A DNA stretch of 64,000 nucleotides, taken from the NCBI GenBank assembly GCA_018296165.2, contig JACKQL020000027.1:434001-498000 (forward strand). The letters run 5' to 3'. The translations under genes and the position numbers were made by a program. This DNA is from Termitomyces sp. T153 (taxonomy: Eukaryota; Basidiomycota; Agaricomycetes; Agaricales; Lyophyllaceae). Below are positions 11,061-22,744 of this stretch, piece after piece. The notes under the pieces are model-generated. The model saw only the letters and a program-made list of their open reading frames with translations, was not told the DNA's origin and made no database searches. Within the stretch, counting starts at the first letter, position 1; each line of letters opens with the position of its first letter.

Positions 11061-11752
11061 CTAAGACGAACCAAGCACGTCACTATAAATGGTACATGAA
11101 ATCTTGTTCTCGGAAAATATCAGAACAAATATAGACCCAATAGCGATGACAGCGGTGACATAAATATCATTATGAGGCCCAGCACATTTGACGAGGGAAA
11201 GAAGAATATTGACGATTAGCTGATAGGCGAAGTTAATTGGACTCGGAGTATCATACAATTCAGGAGAAACTCACAGTCAGAGCACAGCACACAATAGGTT
11301 TGCGAGCCCAAGGATAGTACGATCGCCCAGATTATAACTGATATATTTTCCTTCAAGGCCTTTGATATCAATAAGAACATCGGCGAGGATGCCCTGGACC
11401 TGTTTAAGACAAGGACCAATGTTGTCAACGTTGGGGGACTCTACATGGAAAATATTAATATACGAGTGCGAAAGCCCACAGACCACTTACTATACCGTTC
11501 TTCAACGTCCACGAGCTGATTCTTCGTAGTGGAGAAGATCTCTTCCAGAGCTTGCGAAGTTTTGCGCGCTGCTCTGATCAAATCATCATCATCGAACCTA
11601 TTCCAGTGGTTGCCGGAAATAGCAAATATTATCATATCGATATTTGGTGGTCGAGTCAGCGCTTTAACGCCCGACTCTTCGAGGGGGGACGCGGATGTCA
11701 AAGCAACAAACGCTGCCAAAGCAACCAGACAAACGGAACGGAGAAAAAGCAT
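11061..11752 (-). CDS. predicted small secreted or surface protein
   Basis: A gene of three exons on the minus strand: 11752-11491, 11440-11286 and 11219-11061, with introns starting GTAAGT and GTGCTC. The product is about 191 residues. It begins with a clear signal peptide (LFLRSVCLVALAAFVALTSA; the first Met at 11752 is the only ATG before the hydrophobic core). The middle is amphipathic, with two Cys (G-P-C-L-K-Q and L-L-C-A). A further hydrophobic segment lies near the C-terminus (V-T-A-V-I-A-I-G-S-I-F-V-L-I-F), preceded by K-C-A-G-P. I do not recognise the family. Small helical secreted proteins of this size are common in basidiomycetes. The second intron uses a weak donor, so the last junction is the least certain. 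Confidence 0.6.
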
Positions 11753-12973
11753 GACGATTGCAGAGCGATAAGGTCGATGTCAGTAAGCAGGGAACTCGAC
11801 GGGAAAGTCTGGCAAAAGGGCAGGAAAACTTGATCGTTTTTATAGGCCATTGGTTAGGAGCTATTCGTGGAGTTCGGATGAAAGGCTTGATAGAAAGATG
11901 TCTTAAGGTAAGGATCATTACAAGAAACGCGATGATAGTGCTTTCATCGCGAAAATGTGCACAGGCTTTATCCCATCTGCCAATCAACTCGGCATTTTTG
12001 AAATGTGATAACGTCTTTGTACGATGGCCTTATTGGAGGAAGATCAGGTTGACAAAGCCGGAAAGCGCAAACTCATATGCGTCCTGTTGGAACCAACACT
12101 GCGAAACTGCATTCGAAACATACTTTGAATTTGTTTTACTGCGCTACTTTACCTATTCTACGTCGGAACATTCGCTTATTCCACTGATCCTCACAACTAT
12201 GGAATAGACAAAGTGTTCTCAATAACCAGAACCACAAAAAACTGATCATTAGAGCTTCTTCGATATATCAGGAACCGTCGATACATCGCCAAGGATGACG
12301 TTGATGCCAGAAGCTTTCCTCTGCAGAGATGGGAGAAGTTCAAGCCTCAAGGATGTAAGCAGGATTGTTGAAAGTAAAATAAAGTAAGGATAGTGGGTGA
12401 TTTCATTCGATTGCACTACATGTCCTGAGTATATCAACCAAATGCTTTTATGATGATAGACAAGATCTCACCCTTTCTCCGAGGCTACAGCGGGGCAAAC
12501 CGTTCGGATGAAGGAGGTTCCTTCAAGCTTCAGGGCCAGAGGATGTCGATCGTGAGACCCTTATTGGAACTACAAAATCACAGGATTCAATCTCACTAAG
12601 TCTGGTATGGCATTTCCCCCTATCACGAATATGTACTATTTCGGAATTTGATGAGATGTCAAATTAGGTCCGCCATGGTAGGCGTATCGTGCGAATAACC
12701 TCGAAGACTGGATGAGAATCGGTAGACGGAACTAAGAGCATGAAAGGTCTTCAAGTCCGAGTCAATTATTCTGTCCGACATAGATGGATGCGATCAGTAA
12801 CACAGTTTCCATTTGCAAGAAGGCATTCATGAAGGATGCAGGACGAAAGCTAGAGAGTTGAGACGCAGCGCGCAATTTTGAGTTATCCAAGAGACAGGTT
12901 CAATTTGGTGTTATTTGTACTACACCTCATCACCCGAGTCCCCCAACAAGTACTATGCCAGATCTCGAGACCT
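11753..12973. other. intergenic, no gene recognised
   Basis: About 1.2 kb upstream of the minus-strand secreted-protein gene and of the plus-strand hydrolase pseudogene, so it is a former divergent promoter region. A 149-codon ORF on the plus strand at 11758 has no recognisable motif and starts directly in the promoter; I do not accept it. Confidence 0.5.
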
Positions 12974-14020
12974 ATGCAAAGGTATCTATCTTCCTCCGAC
13001 GTTTGCCCACTTTCTTATATATCTTTGTGGAAGGGAGTACTCGCTACAGTAAGAACGTTATCTACTGCTGGTGTGTCGCAAATTCTGAGAGCGTAAACAG
13101 TCAACTGAGCTCATTCTTATAGGTGCCGGGCTCCCCTGGTATGGACAAAACTGCTTGACATATCCTTCAGCCTTTCCTCCGGGCTCGCGAACTGGTGAGT
13201 GATGTGATTGTGACGAGAAGTGTTCAGTATATATAACCAGGGTGTAGACGTGCCAAGGCCCGACGGAATACCCTACGAAGACCTCACACTGGTTACACCA
13301 GATGACATTTCACTGAGGTGCTATCTTCTCCCGCGGAAGAAGCTGGTGCAGGCAGCGGACGCCAATATAATAACCGACGATGAGGTTGCTCACATCCCAT
13401 GACAGGTATTTTGAACTCAAGATTGTCAATGATTCGTTGTGATGTGTTGATGATGTCATACCGAGGGTAAGCCCAAAAAACGTATACTTTAGTTCATTGG
13501 ATGGCTCAAGTTCTGTCTAGATACGGACTATCTAAAGGCTCTCCTTCGAAAGCAGGTGGTTTTCTCCTCTCTCTAAGGTAATCAAAGCTCATCGATTATC
13601 ATTCAAACTACAATTTTTTTAGATCCATGCCCTTATCCTTAGGAATACCTTCACATCTCTACCAAAACTGCTCTTGGACCTTTTTCCTTTTCATGCCATT
13701 AGAAATGGGATTCTTGCTTCGAAAGTTCCCCTGATTCCTCCATCGACTCCTATCCTCATGCTCGGTGGTGTAAAAGACGACCTGGTTCCTCAGGCACATA
13801 TGCACGCGTTGTGGGAGTTCGTCGCAGACGTGGTGAAACAAAAACTTCTGGCGGTCGAGAATATAAGGTAGGCCTGGAACATGCGAAATTCGTGGAATTT
13901 TCGTATGGCGGTCATAGTATGTGTTTTACCGAACTTCTTTGCCGGGTAAGCTCTGATTGGAGGTCAGATGATACTTGTGTATAGACCGGATACTGGCCAG
14001 CTATAGAAAAGTTAGCAGAG
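12974..14020 (+). pseudogene. BEM46/ABHD13-like alpha/beta hydrolase pseudogene
   Basis: Pieces in family order can be read across introns. They are W-K-G-V-L-A-T-V-R-T-L-S (13030), Y-G-Q-N-C-L-T-Y-P-S-A-F-P-P-G-S-R-T (13140-13200), P-Y-E-D-L-T-L-V-T-P-D-D-I-S-L-R-C-Y-L-L (13275), R-C-D-V-L-M-M-S-Y-R-G (13437-13470), Y-G-L-S-K-G-S-P-S (after 13520), I-H-A-L-I-L-R-N-T-F (13622) and P-I-L-M-L-G-G-V-K-D-D-L-V-P (13750). The last pieces are V-E-F-S-Y-G-G-H and D-D-T-C-V, which frame an intron. BEM46 proteins are membrane-anchored serine hydrolases. The oxyanion segment (HGNGGN) and the whole nucleophile elbow (GxSxG) are absent; only about 75 nt lie between the flanking pieces. A TAG at 13982-13984 precedes the conserved G-Y-W. 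The catalytic Asp and His remain. It is clearly non-functional. Confidence 0.85.
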
Positions 14021-14080
14021 AGTGTTTGCCATCGTCGAACGGAGGCTATTGGGCGGGAGGCAAGCGACCGCCTCCCTTGC

Positions 14081-14868
14081 GTGGAAATGAAGATGGGTTC
14101 AGTCATGCTATTGAAGCTCTCCGAAATGATGGTCGGTTACCAGGCGTTCTCAGGAGGTTTCTCGAGTAGGTTACAGCGTGATACGTCCCGAGAGCCGAGA
14201 ACATGGGCGTCTGTGTCTCCGTGGGGTCTATCGGAGAGCAGTGGTTCTTCGAGGCAGACGAGTAGTGGTGGCAATGATCAATCGGACGGTGAAGGGTCTG
14301 TGTTCCAGCGAATCAGGAGACATGCGCCTCGTCGCATACCTACGTTCATGAGACCGGATAGTGGAGCTGCGAAGGGTAGGCATTTGGGTGATAATGTAGT
14401 ACGTTTTTTTGAGCGCCTCTTCCTGGTTGTGCTGTGGTCTAATGGTTCTATGATCAGCGTGATGAAGACTGGAATAGTGATTATGAGAGTCTTCTTTCGC
14501 TTCCTGCCCAGCTTGGGGAAGTGAAACCACGGTGCACACCGGATAATGTTATCGATAGCTAGGAAACTGCAGTGTATAAGGATTGGAACACTCCCGATAG
14601 TGACCATCGATGCCCTATCTGTCTGGATGACGTACGTCCTCTTTTTTCTGAAATTACAAATCCGCAATGTGGCTCAGGTTGTGTGTGTGGCTTAGTATCT
14701 ACCGGATGATCCTGTTCTCAAGCTTTCTGGATGTTCTCATTGGCTGCATAGCGAGTGCTTACGGGTGCGTAGTCGCAACCTCCTATGTGTGATCTTTTTT
14801 TTTTTGCTGATGATTCATCACCCATCTAGGTCTGCCGCGAGACCGTCATCGGTCGGTCCTTCGCATAG
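14081..14868 (+). pseudogene. RING-H2 E3 ligase-like gene, probably damaged
   Basis: Exons inferred: 14081-14398, 14458-14631, 14696-14788 and 14830-14868. A Ser/Arg-rich N-terminal part is followed by D-W-N-S-D-Y-E-S-L-L-S-L. A RING domain then reads R-C-P-I-C-L-D-D | Y-L-P-D-D-P-V-L-K-L-S-G-C-S-H-W-L-H-S-E-C-L, continuing L-L-C | V-C-R-E-T-V. RING-H2 proteins act as ubiquitin ligases. There are two defects. An in-frame TAG at 14560-14562 follows a normally conserved K-P-R-x-T-P stretch and could only be avoided by a 42-nt intron with a poor donor. The last zinc pair is C-x-C instead of C-x2-C. I therefore call it a probable pseudogene. The start codon is uncertain. It lies just 3' of the hydrolase pseudogene. 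Confidence 0.6.
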
Positions 14869-16420
14869 AATGCCTTCTAACTCCTCTAATGAAGCTGGTC
14901 CAAGCCAGAGAAGAGGTTCGAGAGAGGGACATGGGGCGAAGGTGCATCTGGTGCTGCCGGGCCGCCGGCAGCTCCAGCGGTTCACCATTGCTCGATCCTC
15001 GAAGGCCTCGACGTTTCCTTTGAATGATTACACAAGTATCTTGATACCGCCAAGCGGGAATCATTGGAACTCAACCCCCCCACCCCCTCTCCTTATCTAT
15101 CGCGAAACTGAATCAATCAGAGTCTGCAAATGTGTACATATCTCAGTCTGGCATTTTTTTTGTGTTTGTTTTATTTGTTTTATTGTTCCTTTGCATCCAT
15201 GATTTTCATGCTCGAGCTGATATTTGGCTTTAGTGTCAGTTCATGTTTGTTTTCCGAGTCGACCTACGGAGAGCGTTATGTCAGTCTCGAATAATTGTCG
15301 AGGAGGTAGAGGCAGGTTTCGGCCTACAAATGTATGGGAAATCACCGGTCTGGGTCCGAGTTCCCATAAAAATCAATACCCAAGCTTATAAATGCTGATA
15401 CAGTTCGTATTTCGATATTGACTTCAGTAAATTCAATCATATTTCTATGCTTCAATACAAGTCTTTGTAATAGACATCGTTATGGGCGGTGAACAGATAA
15501 AATGCGGCGCAAGTTCAAGTTTCTGTTTCTTTTTAGCACTGCTAGGTGAGGATAGCAACGGTTGACCCTTTCAACCGAGCACAAGTAATTATATTGATAG
15601 GTAAGGCCGAACTTTCATGGCAAGCAGTACTGAGACTCGAGATGAGCAAAAGGGCTGTTTAACTTGCATAAGTAAGAATGTGGGATACACAAAGATTCCT
15701 CCAGTTGTGGCCAGTGGATTGTGAGAATACATCTTGGTACTAGACCAATGAAAGGAACTAACGTTTCTCGAAAATAGTTATGAATTACTCCCACAATCTT
15801 CCGGTAAACATGAGATCGATGCGTGGTTCCGTGATCCTAGAAGATTTTCGTCAGAAATCCGAACCAAGTAACCTTGTCTTGGTGATTTGTAGACTAATGG
15901 ACAAGAAAAATGTACTGCACAGCTCTTGACTCTTTGTTTTGCACCGAGACGGAATTGACCCGTGATAACCGTGGTGCATCACTGATCATGGCTCTTCTTG
16001 GACGATAAGCACCTTAATCGTGATCATAATCTGGCCCGTGGTTTGTAATGAGCCTACCTACAACATACATTTATTTTTAGCAAGCATTCTGGGGCTGAGA
16101 TATGCAGGAAAACAGTCTTCTGCCGATTTACATCATCCGTCTTAAGTAGACCAAGTGCGGCCAGACTTTGATGGATCAAGAAGGTGCTCGTAAGATACAG
16201 CAGTAAATATACGTATAAGCAGCAAGAAACAGTGAATGCCCCGTGAGATCCACCGTGGGCATATTGCCTCGGAGACATATGTTGAAGGTATTAACCAATC
16301 AGGAAGTGCGTAGCACACTCACATTTATGAATTCGCGTTCTTATCCAAACGACCTAGAGCAGAGGGAAAAAATTGAGACGAGACGAAGAGCACATATCGC
16401 CCTCGAGTTGCCGCAAACGG
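14869..16420. other. intergenic, no gene recognised
   Basis: About 1.55 kb with normal CpG content between two genes pointing towards each other. The ORFs at 14765-15202 and 16243-16584 are read-through or opposite-strand shadows. No tRNA-like or repeat structure is noticed. Confidence 0.5.
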
Positions 16421-17927
16421 TCAATCATACTGCCTCATCGTCAACTCAAGCTCCTCATCATCCACACCCAACGAGATATCACCAAACGAGGAGTCAGCGT
16501 CGCCATTCGTCTCTAGCTCCGGCTCCGGTGAGAGTACCCGCTCAGGAGGACGTGTACGGAGTTTTGAGTTCATTTCTGCCTTAGGTTGGGGTTGGGGTTG
16601 GGCGGGCTGAGAAAGCAAAGGGGGCTTGAACGCTCTCTGACAAAAGGGAAGGACGTGATTGGTGGGGGTGACGGGTGCAGTGTGTGCGCGCCGCATGCCG
16701 AGGGGTGGCGGGCGGGTAGATTGGGAGAGGAGTAAGCCTTGTGATCGTGGTGGTGGTGGTGGTGGTTTGACGTTTTGCACGGGTATGATCGAATGTGTGG
16801 CTGTATTCTGTGTTTGGCTTGGCTTTTGTTGTTTTTGGGTCAGGAGAGGATGGAGCTGGATTTGAGGCTGGGGCGCGGCCACTGAGATGGATGTGTCCGA
16901 GGAGACGGAGGTGGAACGAATGGGTGCTCTGAGTTGGGGCGGTCGTTTGATAGGAAGGAGGGAGGGAAGGACAGGGACAGAGAGAGACGTGGGAGGGGTT
17001 TCGTCCTGTGTATCTGCGTCTATGTCTATGTTCATCGTGGATGTATCAGGCGACTCTGGTGACGAGAAGTCTGTCGATGGGCCTGTGGAGGAAGACGCGA
17101 CTCGTTGGAATGGCCTTGCCACCACAGGCACCGAGGTTAGACGCTGGTGGGTCGCACCCACTGGAATCGGCTCAGAGAGCGGACTTGCCCTTTGTTTGCC
17201 TTTCTTCCAACGGCTGATACTCTCTTGGTCGTGGATGACAGGATATGTAGAGGAAGCGCGCTTGGTGTTGGATGTGCTGGGGAGATAAGAAAGACCCCTT
17301 GGTTTGCGCTTGAAAGAGGGATGGGGAGGGGCAGTGTTACGAACTTGGGCTGCTAGCGCAAAAGCGTTCTCGTCCATTCGTTCGGAGACGTTCTGACACG
17401 CGACTAGGATCGTGCTGCGATCTTTGCACCAGAAAGCTCCGTCGGGAGCTGGGGGTGGATTGGATGTAGAGGCTGCTTCTGGACCAAGTCGCGCACGTGC
17501 ACTGGAGTTTGTGCGTCGAAGAGGTCGAGACCTTATTTCGAGAGGTGCACGAGATGTTGGAGGAACTTGGGTGAAAGAACTGTCGAAGGTTGACCATGTT
17601 GGCTCGTAGTTGATAGAACGTTTCTCTATAGGACGTGTAAGGGTTTCGAAGAAAAACGAAAAGAAGCATTTGATCCTGACCTGGTATTCTCTTCACTTCA
17701 GACAGAAGAGATTTGAGTGCGACAGGTTGTGAGTTCGCCCAGTCGACAGTATCCATCAGGAGTGGCTTGGTTGGCGATGAGAAAGAGTCACACGGCTGAG
17801 AGTAGGAAATTGCCTCGTTGTCGATATCGAAATTCATGTCTTCGCTGAGGCTTTGACTTGAGCTGTCAACGGCTCGGAGCTGGGGCTTTATATAAGACGA
17901 GTGGCTTTCTTTTGTCATCATACCCAT
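16421..17927 (-). CDS. Pro/Ser-rich hypothetical protein
   Basis: Two exons on the minus strand: 17927-17681 and 17625-16421, joined by an intron with GTCAGG donor and CTATAG acceptor. The product is 483 residues. The start chosen is the ATG at 17927 (M-G-M-M-T-K). The open frame continues upstream to 18008 but has no proper start, and a GTAAGT at 18005-18000 suggests a 5' UTR intron. The N-terminal third is Ser-rich. A more ordered stretch, F-W-C-K-D-R-S-T-I-L-V-A-C-Q-N-V-S-E-R, precedes a long low-complexity region with P-P-P-P-P-P and repeated Q-P. The acidic C-terminus carries S-F-G-D-I-S-L-G-V-D-D-E-E-L-E-L. I recognise no domain. Composition suggests a nuclear or regulatory protein, but that is inference. 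Confidence 0.7.
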
Positions 17928-18639
17928 TCTTGAAATCAAAATTTGTCCCCCTGAGCTAAAAAGACCTGAGGGCCAGTTAAAACGGGATCTTTTAATCATA
18001 CTTACCACCGGACGAATGGGTATGATTCAAGGATATACTGAGATTATACTGAGAGTATGTCTGCAATGGCTAACATCACACGAGCAGCCGAAGAATATTC
18101 CAGTAAGTATCGGCGAGAGAAGCCGCACGAATAGGCAATCTCCTGGAATCCTAAGGCTGCCGGATAGTTGCAAAACTCGGGCTGTGGGCGATTTGTCACG
18201 GTATGTGCTAGTCACCTCACATGACAAGTCACATCGCGTGTAAAACCCTAGGTCTGAATACATCGATCATTTCAACTGGTCTTCAAACACATTTCACTGG
18301 TCTTCAAACATGTTTAAAGTTTTGATATGTAGATTGACATCAAATAAATATCATTATGTGGATTTTCTGGCTGTTGGGAAGAACCCTAATACGTGGCATA
18401 ACTACTAGCAACATGCTTATACTTATTGTATGGCACTTGACTATTAGGACTGCCTATACGCCCATAATATACATGAATTTATTTAAATCAATATTTTATC
18501 AACTACTTATGGGGAAAAGCGGGTTCTTGTAGACATTGCAAAAAGACTGCATAAAAATATCGACAGATCTTGAGCGTAGGATAAGCCAAGTATTTGTTAT
18601 CACTTGTAATTTCGTATTTTTGGAAACTTCAGGATCGGG
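17928..18639. other. intergenic, promoter side of the minus-strand gene
   Basis: No coding region recognised. It contains the probable 5' UTR intron donor of the neighbouring minus-strand gene (around 18000-18005) and AT-rich sequence between 18300 and 18520. Confidence 0.45.
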
Positions 18640-19040
18640 AGGAACCTTGCGCCCGATTAACATATCTTCAATCCACTCTGTCAGGTTGACCGATTGCATT
18701 GCATTGCACGGTGGGTATGCACAATGCGTTCCCGTCCAAGTAGGCCTAGCTGATTATCATTGGATTTGCCTACATTTTTCCATAGCGATCTCCACTGGCT
18801 ATGGAATGCGCAATTATCTGACAGATATTGTGATAGTGGGAAGTTGAGGTTCTTGGAGGAAAGAGGATTGACTGCCTTCTAAAGTCTAGGTGCGCTCAAG
18901 TTGGTTTTGGATTAGGTGATGTACCCATGAGTGGGGTTGATGATGAGCGCTGAGTCATACAAGCTGTTTTTGGAGTACACTCATCTCATGAGCACGGGGT
19001 CGTTTGAGCGGGATCGAGGGAAGTTTGTATATCCACCTGC
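18640..19040 (+). pseudogene. CAP10 (GT90) remnant, C-terminal exons
   Basis: A decayed copy of the last exons of the two intact CAP10 genes downstream. At 18690-18760 the frame reads R-L-T-D-C-I-A-L-H...V-P-V-Q-V-G-L-A-D, matching R-F-T-D-R-I-A-P-W...I-P-V-Q-V-D-L-S-D of the gene at 20558. At 18962-19005 it reads L-F-L-E-Y-T-H-L-M-S-T, matching L-F-L-E-Y-A-R-V-M-S-T in the last exon. The piece between is unreadable, and the 5' exons, including the DGNGWS motif, are gone. It is the first of three tandem copies in the same orientation. Confidence 0.8.
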
Positions 19041-20557
19041 GGACTTTAAAGCCCAGACAGAACCCGTTGAAGTAATAGTCACCTCAGCTGGGCTGGAGTT
19101 TCTGATTCGGGATTGAGAAGTCAGTCGTGGAATGGTGGCGTCTCCACTCGGGCCTGTGAAGACAGACATGTCATAATGTTGCTGGTTTATGAATCTGATT
19201 CGACGTCAACATTTAAGGAATGAGGAGAGCTTCGTTCAAGTACTGCCAGGCTCCACATAAATCACATTCGAGAAGCAACGTCATGAGCATTTCAGTTTAT
19301 GCCGAGGTCTCACCATCGCCTTCTTCTCTGCACTCTATATTTGTTCTAGCCAAGAAACGCCTTCCGTATATCTTGGGTAAACTAGTGACATCCTAGGGAA
19401 GACCGCTCAACGGCATAGAGATCAATAGTATGGGTTCTAGCAAGAAACGCCTTCCGTATGTCTGAGGTAAACTAGCGGCATTTCAGGGAAGACCGCTCAA
19501 CGGCATAGAGATCAGTAGTATTTGAGATGCGTGTGTGAGTCATCAATCAAACAAGCTTAGTTACATAAAAAGATCCAGTTAGGCAGAAGTCTCATCTAGA
19601 AAAACAGGTCGGAAAACTTTTGATCTGGTCGAAAGTAAAGATACTATATGATACCTCCTCGAAAAAATGGCCTGGTCGGAGATGAAGGCCCCAGCAGCCA
19701 ATAGTCCAAAACGGAACTCTGTACTTAGCAAATGATATGCCCACCTGTCGGTACTTATATATCAAAGTTTCTCGCGGGTATGATAAGTGAAAAAGGCTAG
19801 TACTCGACCATTTGCGATACCAAGGTTGCCAGACATTCAACCCTCAAGACTCGTCGCGGTTGTCGAGAGCTGTCGAGCGTATAGTCAACGTGTAGCGGTC
19901 AGAGTCAGTCAGCGAGATCATGGGGATACACTTATTGAGAAGGAAAACGACGGTACTCGTCCTCACACGGATTGCAAAGAAGTACCTTAGACAATAAGAT
20001 GATAGATATATGGAACATTGACATTTTGATGCGAGACGGACTTGGGTACGGAATTTGTGTGTGCCACTTTGTATATATTGACTTAATATGTGTACCTCTA
20101 TCTTGGTTGTGTACTATCTTGGTCGCTTTTTTTCACAGGCATATCAACACGCATACTGACCTCCGATACTTGACGACGACTTCACTGCCGACCAGAACAT
20201 GCACTGCGTAAACCGAACTGGTATTAGTCTCAAGTCGTAGTTATCGGCGATCAACGGTCATTACATCTAATGTCTCTTAAAGTTATAAAGTACTGTCCGT
20301 ATGATAGGACATCTGACTATGCGTCTATTTCGGAAGAGTTCCAACACATTCAAATTCAGATTGTTTAGCGCAGTTTCGTGCCGGTCCATCAGTATGCAGA
20401 ATGTATAAGCTTATCATGACCCCTTCTAACGGCAAGCTCTTTTAAGCCGCCCACATATCCGCCCACATTCTACACATGTGAAAGGTTCGAATCTATCACC
20501 ATTGAGCGAGCGCAACTGACCACGTCGGAGATTTTTGCCCTTATCTCATTCACCTTC
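19041..20557. other. intergenic with a 90-bp duplication
   Basis: No gene recognised between the CAP10 remnant and the first intact CAP10 gene. The only structured part is the tandem duplication at 19343-19522. Confidence 0.5.
19343..19522. repeat. 90-bp tandem duplication
   Basis: Two consecutive copies with a 90-bp period contain CAAGAAACGCCTTCCGTAT and, later, GGGAAGACCGCTCAACGGCA. They differ by about ten substitutions. It lies in the spacer between CAP10 copies one and two and has no coding sense. Confidence 0.88.
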
Positions 20558-22744
20558 ATGCCTACCATTCGCTCTTTCCCTCGCACTAGGATTCTGCGTC
20601 GATTTTTACCTGCCACTACGTTCCTCTGCATCGTACTCCTTCTGCGCTCCCTGAAAGATGACGCGACAAATTATGCGCGCGTGGACGTCATAATGCCTCA
20701 TCAGCCCCCAGTTGTCGTGACGGAAGTTAAGACCCAATGGATGGAGGTAAAGCGTATGTCAATGCCTTTCATGCGGGAAGTAGGCAACGACGAGCATAGC
20801 AATCGCATTTTGGGTCGCTTCTCTCTTGAAAAGCATCAATATCGTTCGGACGGATTACTCGAGGTCAACCCAAATGGAGCACACCCCATATTCGAATTGA
20901 TTCGAAATGCCCAAGCTGCATGGGACGCGAAACTGCAGAGAGCAAGTAGGACTCTTGCAGAGGCCGTCGCGGAATATAAGCGTCGGTACAAGCGTCTTCC
21001 ACCGCAAGGTTTTGACGATTGGTACATTTATTTTCATTTCTTAAATCATCTTACCTCGTTAATTGAGAAATGTAGGTGGGAATACGTCCAAAAGCACGAC
21101 GTCCAACTACCGGATGAGTACGACCAGATTTACGAGGACCTCGAACCGTTTTGGGGTATGGACCCACAGGACTTGCAACGCTTACAATTCGACTGGGAGG
21201 CGCATTTTGATTCGTATACGATAGGAAAAAAGAAGGATGGTCCCATCATGATTGTCAACTTCTCACTTCCTGCTATCCAACCTAATACTTTTGATCTTCG
21301 GGACGGGGGTTATCAGATTATGGAATTGCTGAAGGACGTTGAGGATAAAATACCGCCATTTAGAGCGATTTTTTCGCCACATGACAATCCGAATTTGCAT
21401 ATCGACTGGGAGTTAAAGGATCAGGCATTAAAGCATGCCGCTGTCGGGACGTGTACGTACTTGCCTGGCCTTTTGTCTTCTGTCACTTACACCTCAATCA
21501 GTTCTAGACATCAACGACCCACCCCCAGTGAAGTTGGACGGCTGGATTTCCTCATGTTCCCCTACATCGCCCGCGGTACTTGGTCCACTTGATTTGGACG
21601 CGCCCGCCCCTATCCCCAAGGCTAAAACATTTATCCACACACATAAACTGGTGATGGACCCATGTCTGCATCCCTCACTCCTGCTCCTCCATGGCCAGTT
21701 CCTCTCGCACAACAAAGGTCCCGTTCCACATCGTTTCATGCCCCCGCAGTTCTCGTACAGTCCAACGATGCTTCATCACGATATCACGCCTGCCATGCCT
21801 ATCAATTGGCTCGAGGACCTGGCAGAAGATTGGAATCCAAAATGGGAGGAGAGAAGAGATGAGAGATTGCAGTGGAGAGGGATGAATACGGGGATTTGGC
21901 ATGCGCAGGATACAAGGTGGAAGGAGGCACAGAGGGCAAGGGCGATCATGTGGGCTGGGATAGGCAGGGTAGGAGGGGATGGGAATGTGACAGTTCTGAA
22001 GGCAGGAACGGAGGATCAGAGAGTGGGGAAGGGAGAGACGGTGAAATGGGCGAGATGGGCACCTGCGATGTTGGATGTTGCATTTGCGGGTGTGCCGGGA
22101 GGCTGTGCGCCGGGCACGTGTGAGGAGTTGGAGAGGGTGTTTGAGTGGAGGAAGCCGTTGGATATGATAGCTGCAGGGAATTATAAGTATGTTCTTGATG
22201 TGTGTGGTTTTTTCTCTTTTCTGGCACCCTTGAGGTATTGACGATGTTTTTTACTTGGCTCAAGATCGACGGTAACGGCTGGTCAAGTCGGTTTAAGCGC
22301 CTCATAACTTCCAACTCGCTTATCTTCAAATCGACCATCTACCCAGAATGGCAAGTCGCCAGTTGATTACTTGAGCAACGTATCGCATGCTCAACTGAGC
22401 CTTTCTCTGTCAGGTTCACTGACCGCATTGCCCCATGGATACACTACATACCCGTCCAAGTAGACCTCTCCGACCTCGCGGATTCGCTAACGTTTTTCCG
22501 TGGTGATCCCAATGGGGAAGGGGCCCATGACGACCTGGCGAAGAAGATTGCGATGGCGGGACGAGAGTGGAGTTTGAGGTTTTGGAGAAAAGAAGATTTA
22601 ACGGCTTATATGTTCAGGTGTGTCTAACTTTTGTCTTCGGAATGTAGGATGGGTCGGATTAATGGCGAGCCACACAGACTGTTCTTGGAGTATGCTCGTG
22701 TTATGAGCACGGATAGGTTGGATATGAGTTGTACATCATGTTGA
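20558..22744 (+). CDS. CAP10-like glycosyltransferase family 90 protein (copy A)
   Basis: Six exons (20558-21021, 21076-21452, 21502-22199, 22265-22350, 22414-22617, 22678-22744) encode 631 residues. It is a type II membrane protein: a short basic N-terminus, a transmembrane anchor at residues 12-30 (F-L-P-A-T-T-F-L-C-I-V-L-L-L), a stem, then the catalytic domain. The GT90 signature (Pfam PF05686) is D-G-N-G-W-S-S-R-F-K-R-L followed by S-N-S-L-I-F-K-S-T-I-Y-P-E-W and F-F-R-G-D-P-N-G. The founding member, Cryptococcus Cap1/Cap10, is linked to capsule xylosylation in the Golgi; the substrate here is unknown. Intron 4 starts with GC (GCAAGT) where the paralogue at 25848 has GT. Exons 1, 2, 4 and 5 have exactly the same length as in the paralogue. 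The protein ends soon after R-L-D-M-S. Confidence 0.93.

Noticed and set aside
11758..12207. 149-codon plus-strand ORF beside the secreted-protein gene
   Set aside because: It lies in the divergent promoter region, has no recognisable motif and no introns, unlike all supported genes here.
16659..17356. Several plus-strand ORFs of 68-133 codons rich in Gly/Arg/Trp
   Set aside because: They are the antisense shadow of the Pro/Ser-rich minus-strand gene at 16421-17927.
20470..20500. GGTTCGAATC, a perfect tRNA B-box-like word before the CAP10 gene
   Set aside because: No matching T-stem, A box at proper distance or acceptor stem could be drawn, so no tRNA is called.
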